A DNA stretch of 64,000 nucleotides from Rhodobacter sp. TJ_12 (GTDB taxonomy: Bacteria; Pseudomonadota; Alphaproteobacteria; Rhodobacterales; Rhodobacteraceae): positions 1 to 64,000 of the forward strand of contig NZ_NRRD01000001.1 of assembly GCF_020023995.1 (NCBI RefSeq), in the 5' to 3' direction. The stretch's first letter is position 1; every line of letters begins with the position of its first letter. The notes under the pieces were generated by a model that ran no database searches, was not told the DNA's origin, and worked only from the letters and a program-made list of their open reading frames with translations. Below are positions 18,620 through 26,256 of this stretch, piece after piece. The translations under genes and the position numbers were made by a program.

Positions 18620-20713
18620 CTATCGGCCGAGAATGAGGGATTGCGGGTTGCGTTGCAGCATGCGGATCAGCCCGTCGAACGAGGCGGCGGTCTTGCGCAA
18701 CTGGCGCAATGTTGCCACCGTTTCGGTGTTGAATGCAGAGCGTTCGCCATAGCTGGCCAGCACGGCATCGATATTGCGGATCACGCGATCCAGCTTATCG
18801 GTCAGCGCGGGCAATTGCGTGCTGGCCTCGGCTACCGCATCGGCGGCCTTGCGCGCTGAGCCAAGCGTTTCATTCAAGTTTTCGGTCGCGCCCCCCTGTT
18901 CAAGATCGGTCAACATCACGGTCAGCGCATCGAGCGACTCGGTCAAGGACTTCGGCAGCGCTTCCATATCCGTCGAGGACGCCAGTTTGTTGAGCGATGC
19001 TGTCAGATCGGCGGCGTTTTGGGTCACTTCTTGCAGTGGGAGGGTCTTGGCTGTCTCGCCGATCTCATTCAACGTCTCGACCAGTTTCGGCACCCCGGCC
19101 ACGCTATCGGTCACCGCCTGCGCGGCTTCGCTGGCTGTGGTCATCGCGCCTGTGATGCTGTCGACCGTGCCCGCCTCGGACAGATCGGCCATGAAGCGGC
19201 CGGTTTCATCCAGCACCTTGCGCAGCGCGCCGGGCGCGGCTTGCAGATCGGGCGAGCCCACGACCCCACGTGCCTCGTCGATCAGGGCCAGAACGGCGCC
19301 TGGCACCTGTTGCGTTTCGTCTTGCCCGATCAGCGCTGTCGTTGTGTCCAAAAGCGAAATCGTCGACTCCATTACCTCTTCGATCGGCAGCGCGCTGATG
19401 CGCGACATAACCCCCTCGGCCGAGGCCGAGAAATCCGAGATATCGGGGGCGACGGTCGGCAAGACCGGGTTGGGCTTGGCGCCCATATCGATCTGGGCGG
19501 GGGCGGCGTCTTCGACCCCGATCAACTCCACCACCAGTGATCCGCCGAGCAAGCCAGTGCTGGCGACCCGTGCGCGCAGGTTCTTTTGATCCACCTCTTC
19601 AGACAAAAGCGCCAAAACCGCCGCCGCATCGGCATTGCGCGGCAGGCCCATCCGCGCGGGCGTCACATCGAAATCAATGCGCTGGAAGACGGTTGCCCCG
19701 CCTTGATCGGTGGGGGCGGTCGCGATGCCGATATTGGTGATTTCGCCCACTTTGACGCCGCGCAGATTGACCGGATCGCCCAGTTTCAGCCCGCGCACGG
19801 CCCCATCAAGCCGGATCGACAGCGCCACCCGCACATCGGCCGTATCGGCAAAGATACTGTCGCGCGCGGTCGCCTCATCGGCAAAGATGCGGAAGCTTGG
19901 GTCCGGCCCAAGCGGCTTGCCGCCCGAAACCAGCGTGTTGAATTCTACCCCGCCCTGGATCAGCGATGACAGGCTGCGCACATTTAGCTTTACCCCCGAA
20001 GCGCCGAGCGAGACCGAAAAGCCCGAGGTGTTCCAAAACAGCGTGGATGAGGTCAGGCGCTTGTCATAGGGCGCTTCGATAAAGGCATTGATCGTCACCC
20101 CGTCGCCGCTTTCATTGACACGAAGGTTGCGCAATTGGCCCACCTTGATGCCACGATAAAGCACCGGCGCCCCCTCGATCAGCGAGCCGCCATCGGGCGC
20201 GGTCAAGGTCACCCATGACCCCGATCCGGGCGTTTCCGCCAAGGGCGGGGTTTCCAGCCCGGTGAAAACCGCAGGCGGCGGGCCGGAAAAGGCCTTGTCC
20301 CAAAGCCCTTCTATGAACACGCCCGACAGCACCGTATCGAGCCCGGAGATGCCATTGAAACCGATTTGCGGCCGCGCCACCCAAAATTGCGCTTCGCTGT
20401 CGATATGGGGGGCCATATCCTTGTCGACGCGCACGGTCACAAGGGTGGCGCGCAGATCCTCGGTGAAGCCGACCTTTTCGACCTTGCCGACCACGACCTG
20501 ACGGTATTTCAGCACGGATTGTCCGGGCACCAGCCCGGCGGCATCGGAAAAGGTAATGCGGATCGGTACGCCCCGGTCGTGAAAGGTTTTCCACGCCACG
20601 CCCAGCGAAACGATCAGCGCCAAGATCGGCACGACCCAGACGATCGACAGCCGGTTCAACCATGAAACCGGCGCGGGAGAGATATCGGGCTGGGCGATGG
20701 GATCGGGGCTCAC
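18620..20713 (-). CDS. pqiB: PqiB-type MCE protein of envelope lipid transport
   Basis: A 697-residue inner-membrane protein. One N-terminal membrane helix (SIVWVVPILALIVSLGVAW) is followed by three MCE/MlaD domains, recognisable at GLVPGQSVLKYRQVVVGKV (about 50), SLIEGAPVLYRGIKVGQL (about 180) and LKLGDPVNLRGVKVGEI (about 310). The long C-terminal part is helical and would form the needle that crosses the periplasm, as in PqiB and LetB. The start overlaps the second pqiA by 4 bases. It is likely involved in phospholipid transport and membrane integrity. Confidence 0.92.
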   Translation of the reverse strand: MSPDPIAQPDISPAPVSWLNRLSIVWVVPILALIVSLGVAWKTFHDRGVPIRITFSDAAGLVPGQSVLKYRQVVVGKVEKVGFTEDLRATLVTVRVDKDMAPHIDSEAQFWVARPQIGFNGISGLDTVLSGVFIEGLWDKAFSGPPPAVFTGLETPPLAETPGSGSWVTLTAPDGGSLIEGAPVLYRGIKVGQLRNLRVNESGDGVTINAFIEAPYDKRLTSSTLFWNTSGFSVSLGASGVKLNVRSLSSLIQGGVEFNTLVSGGKPLGPDPSFRIFADEATARDSIFADTADVRVALSIRLDGAVRGLKLGDPVNLRGVKVGEITNIGIATAPTDQGGATVFQRIDFDVTPARMGLPRNADAAAVLALLSEEVDQKNLRARVASTGLLGGSLVVELIGVEDAAPAQIDMGAKPNPVLPTVAPDISDFSASAEGVMSRISALPIEEVMESTISLLDTTTALIGQDETQQVPGAVLALIDEARGVVGSPDLQAAPGALRKVLDETGRFMADLSEAGTVDSITGAMTTASEAAQAVTDSVAGVPKLVETLNEIGETAKTLPLQEVTQNAADLTASLNKLASSTDMEALPKSLTESLDALTVMLTDLEQGGATENLNETLGSARKAADAVAEASTQLPALTDKLDRVIRNIDAVLASYGERSAFNTETVATLRQLRKTAASFDGLIRMLQRNPQSLILGR

Positions 20714-21342
20714 GCGGGGTATCCTTGGTCTTTTTCCCAGATCAATCTGGGGTCGAAACTTTGTGCCGCCAGCATTGTGAAGGCGACCGACAGGGCAAAA
20801 AGCGCGGCGGCGGGCCCCGGGTGTATGTTTACCACATAGCCCAGCTGCACCAAGGAAGACAGGATCGCCACAACGAAAACATCGACCATTGACCAGCGGC
20901 CGATGAAATCCATGATTTCAAGCAGCTTGTGGCGGCGGTGGCTCGACATCGTGGCGCGCCCGCGCAGGCTGATCGCCAGCGCGGCAATGGCGATGAATTT
21001 CGCAATCGGCACCAGCACCGAGGCCGCGAACACAATCCCTGCCACGGCCCATTCATGCGCATGCACCAATTCGACTACACCGCCCATGATGGTGTTTTCG
21101 GCAGTGCCTGTGGCAACCGTCGAGGTGCGCAGCATCGGGTAAAGATTTGCCGGAATGTAGCAGATGATCCCGGCCGCCATCCAGGCCCAGACCCGTTGCA
21201 GCGACAGGTTGCGGTCGGGCTCAAGCGCGCCGCCGCAACGCGGACAGACAGAGGTGTCGCCGGGCGACACCCGGCCACAGGCACGGCAGCCGATCAGGCC
21301 GGCGGCCCGGGCTGTTAGCGTTGGGTGTCGATTGCTTTCCAT
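20710..21342 (-). CDS. pqiA: PqiA-family membrane protein (second copy)
   Basis: A 210-residue PqiA-type protein. It starts with a zinc-ribbon pair (CRACG near 20 and CPRCG near 34) and then has four hydrophobic segments. E. coli PqiA is one protein of twice this size; here the two halves are separate genes (this one and 21315-21968). It overlaps the first pqiA by 28 bases and pqiB by 4. The pair probably forms the inner-membrane partner of PqiB. Confidence 0.9.
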   Translation of the reverse strand: MESNRHPTLTARAAGLIGCRACGRVSPGDTSVCPRCGGALEPDRNLSLQRVWAWMAAGIICYIPANLYPMLRTSTVATGTAENTIMGGVVELVHAHEWAVAGIVFAASVLVPIAKFIAIAALAISLRGRATMSSHRRHKLLEIMDFIGRWSMVDVFVVAILSSLVQLGYVVNIHPGPAAALFALSVAFTMLAAQSFDPRLIWEKDQGYPA

Positions 21343-21968
21343 AAGGTCCAGTCACACAACAGGTTGTCTTTTACGGTGACCACGATCACCAAAAGCCCAA
21401 AGGCCCAAAATGCCGGGCCAAGCGTAATCGTGGCGAGCCCCGCCAATTTCACCAGCGCCACCACCGCCCCGACGACAAAAATCTCGGCCATTGACCAAGG
21501 CTGAATCGCCTCGGCCAGCCGAAAGGCGCGCCGCGCATGCCGCCAAGGGGCGCGGCCCTGCGCCAGCGGCCAAAGCGTGTAGAGCAGCAAGGTCACCCGT
21601 AGCAGTGGCAACACCACGATCAGCGCCATCACCACGACCGAAAGCGGCAGCAAAATCCCTTCGGAAAAGGCCAGTGCCGTATCGAAGATCGAGCTTTGAT
21701 GCCGAATGCCCCCCGCAGAGATTTCCAAAAACGGAAAGAACACCGCCCCGATCATCAAGATCGCGACCGTTAGCGACAGCGCGATCACCTGCGCAAAGGT
21801 CTGCCGCCGCGGGGCGTAAAGCAGATGATGGCAGCGGCTGCAGCGGCAATTTTGTTGCGCTTCGAGCGACGGGGCAGCCATCAAAAGATCGCAGGCGGGG
21901 CAGGCGATCAGGGTTTCGAGCGGCGGCAATGTGGGCGGTGTGGCAGAAGCGGAAGATATGGACGACAT
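21315..21968 (-). CDS. pqiA: PqiA-family membrane protein (first copy)
   Basis: A 217-residue PqiA-type protein with CPACD and CSRCH zinc-binding pairs (about residues 24 to 45) and four predicted membrane helices, for example LSLTVAILMIGAVFFPFLE. It is the first gene of the operon and corresponds to one half of E. coli PqiA. No regulator or clear operator is visible in the 137 bases upstream, which separate it from the divergent hutP-like gene. Confidence 0.9.
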   Translation of the reverse strand: MSSISSASATPPTLPPLETLIACPACDLLMAAPSLEAQQNCRCSRCHHLLYAPRRQTFAQVIALSLTVAILMIGAVFFPFLEISAGGIRHQSSIFDTALAFSEGILLPLSVVVMALIVVLPLLRVTLLLYTLWPLAQGRAPWRHARRAFRLAEAIQPWSMAEIFVVGAVVALVKLAGLATITLGPAFWAFGLLVIVVTVKDNLLCDWTLWKAIDTQR

Positions 21969-22105
21969 AAGAAGATGCTAGCGCTCGCGCGCCCGAACGG
22001 GAAGGCCCTTCGCAGGTTTGCGCGGGCGCGGCGCATCAAGGCGATTGAGGCTTTTTGCCTGCGACGATATGTAAAGCCGAATTCGGGTCGGAATGGAATC
22101 GTGCA

Positions 22106-22522
22106 ATGGAAATCGTCGCTGATAGGATCGGCAAAGCCGCCATCATGGCTGCAATCAGCAGCCGCGAGGAAGAAGAGCGGATCAAGCAACAAATCGCGGA
22201 TAGGCCGAACTGGAAGGTCGGGATCACCTATGTGACCGGTCGGCGCACCGAGATCGAACGGGGGTTCGTGAAATCGATCGTCGCCTGTGCGCTCAATGCG
22301 CAGGTGATCCGCCATCGCCCAGATGAGATTCATGGGGTGATTCATGCCGGTCTGGAGTGTCTGCACGGGGTCAGCTCTTCGGTGGTGGCTGAGTCGAACC
22401 TGAAACTGAAGGTGGCTTTGGTCGCTGACGGGCATTGGGTGGCGGTTGCCGCGCATGGAGAATCAGCTTTTCACCCGGTGACGAACCATGAACGCATCGG
22501 TTTTGGGGTGATGCATATCTGA
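22106..22522 (+). CDS. HutP-family RNA-binding antiterminator
   Basis: A 138-residue protein that aligns by eye over its whole length with Bacillus HutP: WKVGITYV, then HGVIHAGLECLHGV (HutP: HALYHATMEALHGV), WVAVAAHG and the C-terminal HERIGFGVMHI (HutP: HETFGVGINHI). His residues near 76, 80 and 128 match those that hold Mg2+ and histidine in HutP. HutP binds NAG-rich leader RNA and prevents termination of the hut operon. Here the gene is followed after about 510 bases by the malonate decarboxylase operon on the same strand, and no other regulator is visible there, so it may control that operon. The ligand is unknown. Confidence 0.85.
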   Translation: MEIVADRIGKAAIMAAISSREEEERIKQQIADRPNWKVGITYVTGRRTEIERGFVKSIVACALNAQVIRHRPDEIHGVIHAGLECLHGVSSSVVAESNLKLKVALVADGHWVAVAAHGESAFHPVTNHERIGFGVMHI

Positions 22523-23035
22523 GTGTTGAAAAACGCATGGCGGCGCGGGTCGAGGCCAATTTGCCCTTCATACTCGCGGCTTTGTGAAAATGTCGCAGGG
22601 CCCGCGCCGCAGTGCAGCATTGGTTTTCTGAAGCTGTGAATCTGACCTGTATAATTTCCTAAGTGACCAAATTAGCTTCATTTAATCCTGTCAACTGCGA
22701 CATTTGTGCCCAGTTTTTTGGTTGCGAAAACGAATACTGGACAAGCTGAAAAACTAGGCGTATCGCTTTCGTCAACCCCGGTGTGACACTTTCTCACGGA
22801 ATGTTGACCGAGGCCGCCCGAGCCCTGAAAAGCCGGGCCGTGATGACGTGATGAGCCTGATGCCACACTCGGCAAATATGGCTGACGAGCCCAAAGCACC
22901 GCGTGCCTAAGTGTCTATCGTGTGGTGCATATCTGACGGTTTTCCTGACCTGATGTAGTCCCTTCATCTGGCCTTGAATGGCAAGTTGCGCCTTGTTGCG
23001 CGCTGCACCGCCGTCGATTGCGCGGGATAGAAATC
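22523..23035 (+). promoter_or_regulatory. Long leader between the hutP-like gene and the mad operon
   Basis: 513 bases with no convincing gene. It is AT-richer than its surroundings between 22640 and 22780, which is a likely promoter zone. It holds several imperfect inverted repeats (for example GCCCG near 22815 with CGGGC near 22834) but no hairpin followed by a T run that I would call a terminator. The 11-mer TGCATATCTGA occurs at the end of the hutP gene (22512-22522) and again at 22926-22936. A transcript leader of this length suits RNA-level control. Confidence 0.45.
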
Positions 23036-23998
23036 ATGAAATATGCCTTGCGGCGCACGCTGGACTGGTACAGCGACATGTCGCTGTGGCCCCAGTCGAA
23101 CGCCTGGGCGATTGGCTCGGCCTTCCTGACCGGTGCCCTTCTCGAAATCTCTACCCATCCCAAGCCTGGCCTCGTGACGCCCCGCTCCAACGGGTCGCAC
23201 CGGGACATGAACTTGCAGACCTTCATGGTCTCCTCGGCGGCGATTGCGCCGTGCCTTTACCAATGCGCCGAGCTGGGCCTTGGCCATTCCGGTCCGAACT
23301 GGACCGTGCTGGCCAGTGTCCGCGAGATCGGTGCGCGCTATGAAGCCCGGCTGCTGAAAGCAACCGGGGGCGTGAATACCCAGCGCGGTTTGCTGTTCTC
23401 GGCCGGTGTGCTGAGCGCGGCGGCAGGGCTGGTGATGCGCCATCAACCCAATTGCAGCGAAGCCGCGCTGTTCGACACGGCCGCAGACATGGTGCGTGGC
23501 ATCTGTGACCGTGAATTGCGCAGTTTGGGAAACCGGACGCCGCAGACCGCCGGAGAAAAACTCTACAAAGAATACGGCGTTCTGGGCATCCGTGGCGAGG
23601 CCGAGGCCGGTTTCCCCACCGTCCGCAGCGCCGGGCTTCCGGCGTTGCGGACGGCACGAGACAGCGGCGCGCCGCTGGGTGCTGTGCTGCTTGATACGTT
23701 GATTGCGATCATGGCCGAGGCCGAGGACACCACGCTGTTGTGGCGCGGTGGCCCCGAGGCACTGACCTTCGTGCAAGCCGAGGCGCGGCGTATTCGTGCT
23801 CTTGGTGGTGCGCTGACCGAAGCCGGGATGGCCGCAATCCAAACCCTCGATGCAGATTGCATCGCCCGCCACCTGTCGCCCGGCGGTTCCGCCGATCTGC
23901 TCGCCGTCACCGTCGGTGTCGATGCGTTGCTTGGCGGCATCCTTCCCCCTGCAACTCCCGAGCCCGGCGCCTCCCCCGCCCCGGCTCCCAACCTCTGA
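23036..23998 (+). CDS. madG: Triphosphoribosyl-dephospho-CoA synthase (MadG/MdcB)
   Basis: A 320-residue CitG/MdcB-family enzyme that joins ATP and dephospho-CoA to make the precursor of the prosthetic group of the malonate decarboxylase ACP. Family blocks are clear: HPKPGLVTPRSNGSHRDM (about 36 to 53), GGVNTQRGLLFSAG (about 110 to 123), GIRGEAEAGFP and LSPGGSADLLAVT near the end. The ATG at 23036 (MKYALRR) is chosen; a TTG at 23018 would add six residues. It is the first enzyme gene of the mad operon; madK completes the cofactor pathway. Confidence 0.9.
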   Translation: MKYALRRTLDWYSDMSLWPQSNAWAIGSAFLTGALLEISTHPKPGLVTPRSNGSHRDMNLQTFMVSSAAIAPCLYQCAELGLGHSGPNWTVLASVREIGARYEARLLKATGGVNTQRGLLFSAGVLSAAAGLVMRHQPNCSEAALFDTAADMVRGICDRELRSLGNRTPQTAGEKLYKEYGVLGIRGEAEAGFPTVRSAGLPALRTARDSGAPLGAVLLDTLIAIMAEAEDTTLLWRGGPEALTFVQAEARRIRALGGALTEAGMAAIQTLDADCIARHLSPGGSADLLAVTVGVDALLGGILPPATPEPGASPAPAPNL

Positions 23999-24007
23999 GG
24001 ATATCCG

Positions 24008-24124
24008 ATGAACATCATCGTCTATGCCGCGGCCAGCTACTTGATCACCGCGGTCATCTCTTTCGCCGTGATCGGCGTGATCGTGGGCATTTCCAAGCTC
24101 TTGTCCAACTCTAACGCCGCCTGA
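24008..24124 (+). CDS. 38-residue single-helix membrane protein between madG and madB
   Basis: A short frame with GAGGA seven to eight bases before its ATG. The product is one hydrophobic helix (YLITAVISFAVIGVIVGI) and a short polar tail. It ends 10 bases before madB, so the three genes are tightly packed. In related Na+-pumping decarboxylases a small membrane subunit (OadG/MmdC gamma) supports the complex; this protein may do the same for MadB, but it lacks the longer OadG tail. The function is inferred from position only. Confidence 0.7.
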   Translation: MNIIVYAAASYLITAVISFAVIGVIVGISKLLSNSNAA

Positions 24125-24134
24125 GGAAAGAATA

Positions 24135-25343
24135 ATGTTAGAAACCCTCTTCAACGTGTTCCCCGGTATCGGGACACTGTTCATTCAGGAGCCGCTCATC
24201 GCCTTTGCGCGGATTGCCTTCATCGGGCTTGGCTTCGTGTTGGCCTATCTTGGCTTTAAGCGCACGCTTGAGCCGTTGATCATGGTCCCGATGGGGCTGG
24301 GCATGATGGCCGTCAACGCCGGTGTCATGATCCTCGAAGGCGGCCAGATCGGCACCCTGATCATCTCGCCGCTGGTGTCTGATCCCGGCGAACTGATCAA
24401 CATCATGCAGATCGACTTCTTGCAGCCGATCTATAACTTCACCTTCGTGAACTCGCTTGTGGCCTGCATGTTGTTCATGGGCATCGGCACGATGGCGGAT
24501 ATCTCCTTCATCTTGGCGCGTCCCTGGGCCTCGATCACGGTTGCGATCTGTGCGGAACTCGGCACCTTCGTGACGCTGATCATCGGCTACTACATGGGGC
24601 TGTCCCCGAACGAGGCCGCCGCTGTCGGCACGATTGGTGGCGCGGATGGTCCTATGGTTCTGTTCGGCTCGCTGATCATGGCCAAAGACCTGTTCGTTCC
24701 GATCTCGATCATCGCTTACCTCTATCTGTCGCTGACCTATGCGGGTTACCCCTACCTCGTCCGCTGGCTCATCAAAGAAGAGCACCGTGCAATCGAAGTC
24801 GAATACGATTTCCCGGACGTGACGCCGCAAGCGAAATTCACCTTCACCGTTGCTGCTGCTGGTCTGCTGTGCCTGCTGCTCCCGGTGGCCACCCCGCTGA
24901 TCCTGTCCTTCTTCCTGGGCGTTGCGATCAAAGAAGCCGAAATCGAGCCCTATCAAAAACTGCTCGAAAACACCGTGACCTATGCTGCGACGCTGCTTCT
25001 CGGCCTGGTTCTCGGCGTGCTGTGCGACGCTGGCACCCTGCTCAACCCGCAAGTGGCTGTGCTCGTGGTCCTCGGCATCACCGCTCTGGCGATCTCGGCT
25101 GTGGGTGGCATCGGCGGCGGCTACCTCGTGTGGAAGCTCTCGAACGGCAACTACAACCCCGTCATCGGTATCGCTGGTGTGTCCTGCATGCCCTCGACCG
25201 CGAAGATCGCCCAGCGTGAAGCCTTCGCTGCAAGCCCCCACGCCATGATCATGCCGCTCGCCATGGGCGCCTCGATCTGCGGTGTCATCGTCTCGGCCAT
25301 CGCCGTGGGTGTGTTCGCCTCGACCATCGGCCTGGTGAACTAA
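24135..25343 (+). CDS. madB: Na+-pumping carboxybiotin decarboxylase beta subunit MadB
   Basis: A 402-residue integral membrane protein of the OadB/GcdB/MmdB family. It decarboxylates carboxybiotin carried by MadF and uses the energy to pump Na+ out of the cell. The family block GTIGGADGPMVLFGS (about 166 to 180) contains the Asp that is essential for Na+ coupling in OadB (Asp203 there). About ten hydrophobic segments are visible. A strong ribosome site (GAGGAAAG) precedes it. It is the only membrane-embedded catalytic subunit of the complex. Confidence 0.95.
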   Translation: MLETLFNVFPGIGTLFIQEPLIAFARIAFIGLGFVLAYLGFKRTLEPLIMVPMGLGMMAVNAGVMILEGGQIGTLIISPLVSDPGELINIMQIDFLQPIYNFTFVNSLVACMLFMGIGTMADISFILARPWASITVAICAELGTFVTLIIGYYMGLSPNEAAAVGTIGGADGPMVLFGSLIMAKDLFVPISIIAYLYLSLTYAGYPYLVRWLIKEEHRAIEVEYDFPDVTPQAKFTFTVAAAGLLCLLLPVATPLILSFFLGVAIKEAEIEPYQKLLENTVTYAATLLLGLVLGVLCDAGTLLNPQVAVLVVLGITALAISAVGGIGGGYLVWKLSNGNYNPVIGIAGVSCMPSTAKIAQREAFAASPHAMIMPLAMGASICGVIVSAIAVGVFASTIGLVN

Positions 25344-25368
25344 CAAAGAACCGGCAGGAGCAACCATC

Positions 25369-26256
25369 ATGACCATGCATAGACATCCCATCCAAACCAG
25401 CACCCCGGCCCTGACCCGCTTTTCGCGACTGGAACGGACGCAGGGGGGCGTCGGCAGCGCGGTCTTGTTCCTGCCGGTCGTCGATTCCACGAACCGTCGC
25501 CTTGCCGAAATGGCCCGCGAACCGATGCTTTCTGGCACCGTTCTTGTGGCCGACCATCAAACGGCAGGGCGCGGCAAGGGCGACCGCCCGTGGATTTCGC
25601 GTCCCGGCACCGGGCTGATCCTCTCGGTGCTTCTGCGCCCGGCGCGGCCGGTGGAAGAGCTGGCGCAAGTCACGCTTGTCACCGCCGTCGCCGTGGCCGA
25701 CGCGATCGCCGCCGCCTCCGGGCTGCGTGCCGAAATCAAATGGCCCAACGACCTGATGGTGGGTGGGCGCAAATTGTGCGGCATCCTGTGTGAAATGGTC
25801 CTGACGCCCGAGGGCGAGCTGGATCACATCATCGCCGGGATCGGCATCAACGTTCAAAAATCCGACGACGATTTTCCCGCCTTCTTGCAAGGTATCGCCA
25901 CCTCGATCGAAACCGAAACCGGCAAACATGTGCATCGCTATGATCTGCTGGGCCATCTGATCGACAGCCTCGAAGCGCGTATGACCGAATGGGAACGCGA
26001 AGGCTTTGAGCCCGCCCGCCAAGCTTGGAGCGCGCAATCGTGCACGCTTGGCCGTGAAATCGTCCTGACCACCGCCGGCGCTCCGTTGCGCGGCATTGCC
26101 ACCGCGCTGGAAGCCGATGGCACGCTGACGCTGCGCGATGCGCAAGGCCAAAGCCACAACGTCGTCTTCGGCGAAATCAGTTCCCCCCCGGAAATCACCA
26201 CTCACGGCGCCTTTCCGAGGACTGCACCTGCAAAGGAGGAAAACGAAAGCAAATGA
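25369..26256 (+). CDS. birA: Biotin-protein ligase, dedicated copy in the mad operon
   Basis: A 295-residue biotin ligase without the N-terminal DNA-binding domain of E. coli BirA. The biotinyl-AMP loop GRGKGDRPW (about 63 to 71) and KWPNDLMVGGRKLCGIL (about 124 to 140) are conserved. It attaches biotin to the Lys of MadF and so activates the decarboxylase. Its stop overlaps the madA start (ATGA), so expression is coupled. Having the ligase inside the operon is unusual compared with the gene order described for Malonomonas rubra. Confidence 0.92.
   Translation: MTMHRHPIQTSTPALTRFSRLERTQGGVGSAVLFLPVVDSTNRRLAEMAREPMLSGTVLVADHQTAGRGKGDRPWISRPGTGLILSVLLRPARPVEELAQVTLVTAVAVADAIAAASGLRAEIKWPNDLMVGGRKLCGILCEMVLTPEGELDHIIAGIGINVQKSDDDFPAFLQGIATSIETETGKHVHRYDLLGHLIDSLEARMTEWEREGFEPARQAWSAQSCTLGREIVLTTAGAPLRGIATALEADGTLTLRDAQGQSHNVVFGEISSPPEITTHGAFPRTAPAKEENESK

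Noticed and set aside
22800-22880. Terminator or HutP-type attenuator in the mad leader
   Set aside because: There are imperfect inverted repeats but no T run, and I found no convincing row of NAG triplets.
22964-24184. A 406-residue minus-strand frame opposite madG
   Set aside because: The plus strand has clear CitG-family motifs; this frame has none.
24138-25538. A 466-residue minus-strand frame opposite madB
   Set aside because: Low-complexity, His/Asp/Arg-rich sequence typical of an antisense shadow.
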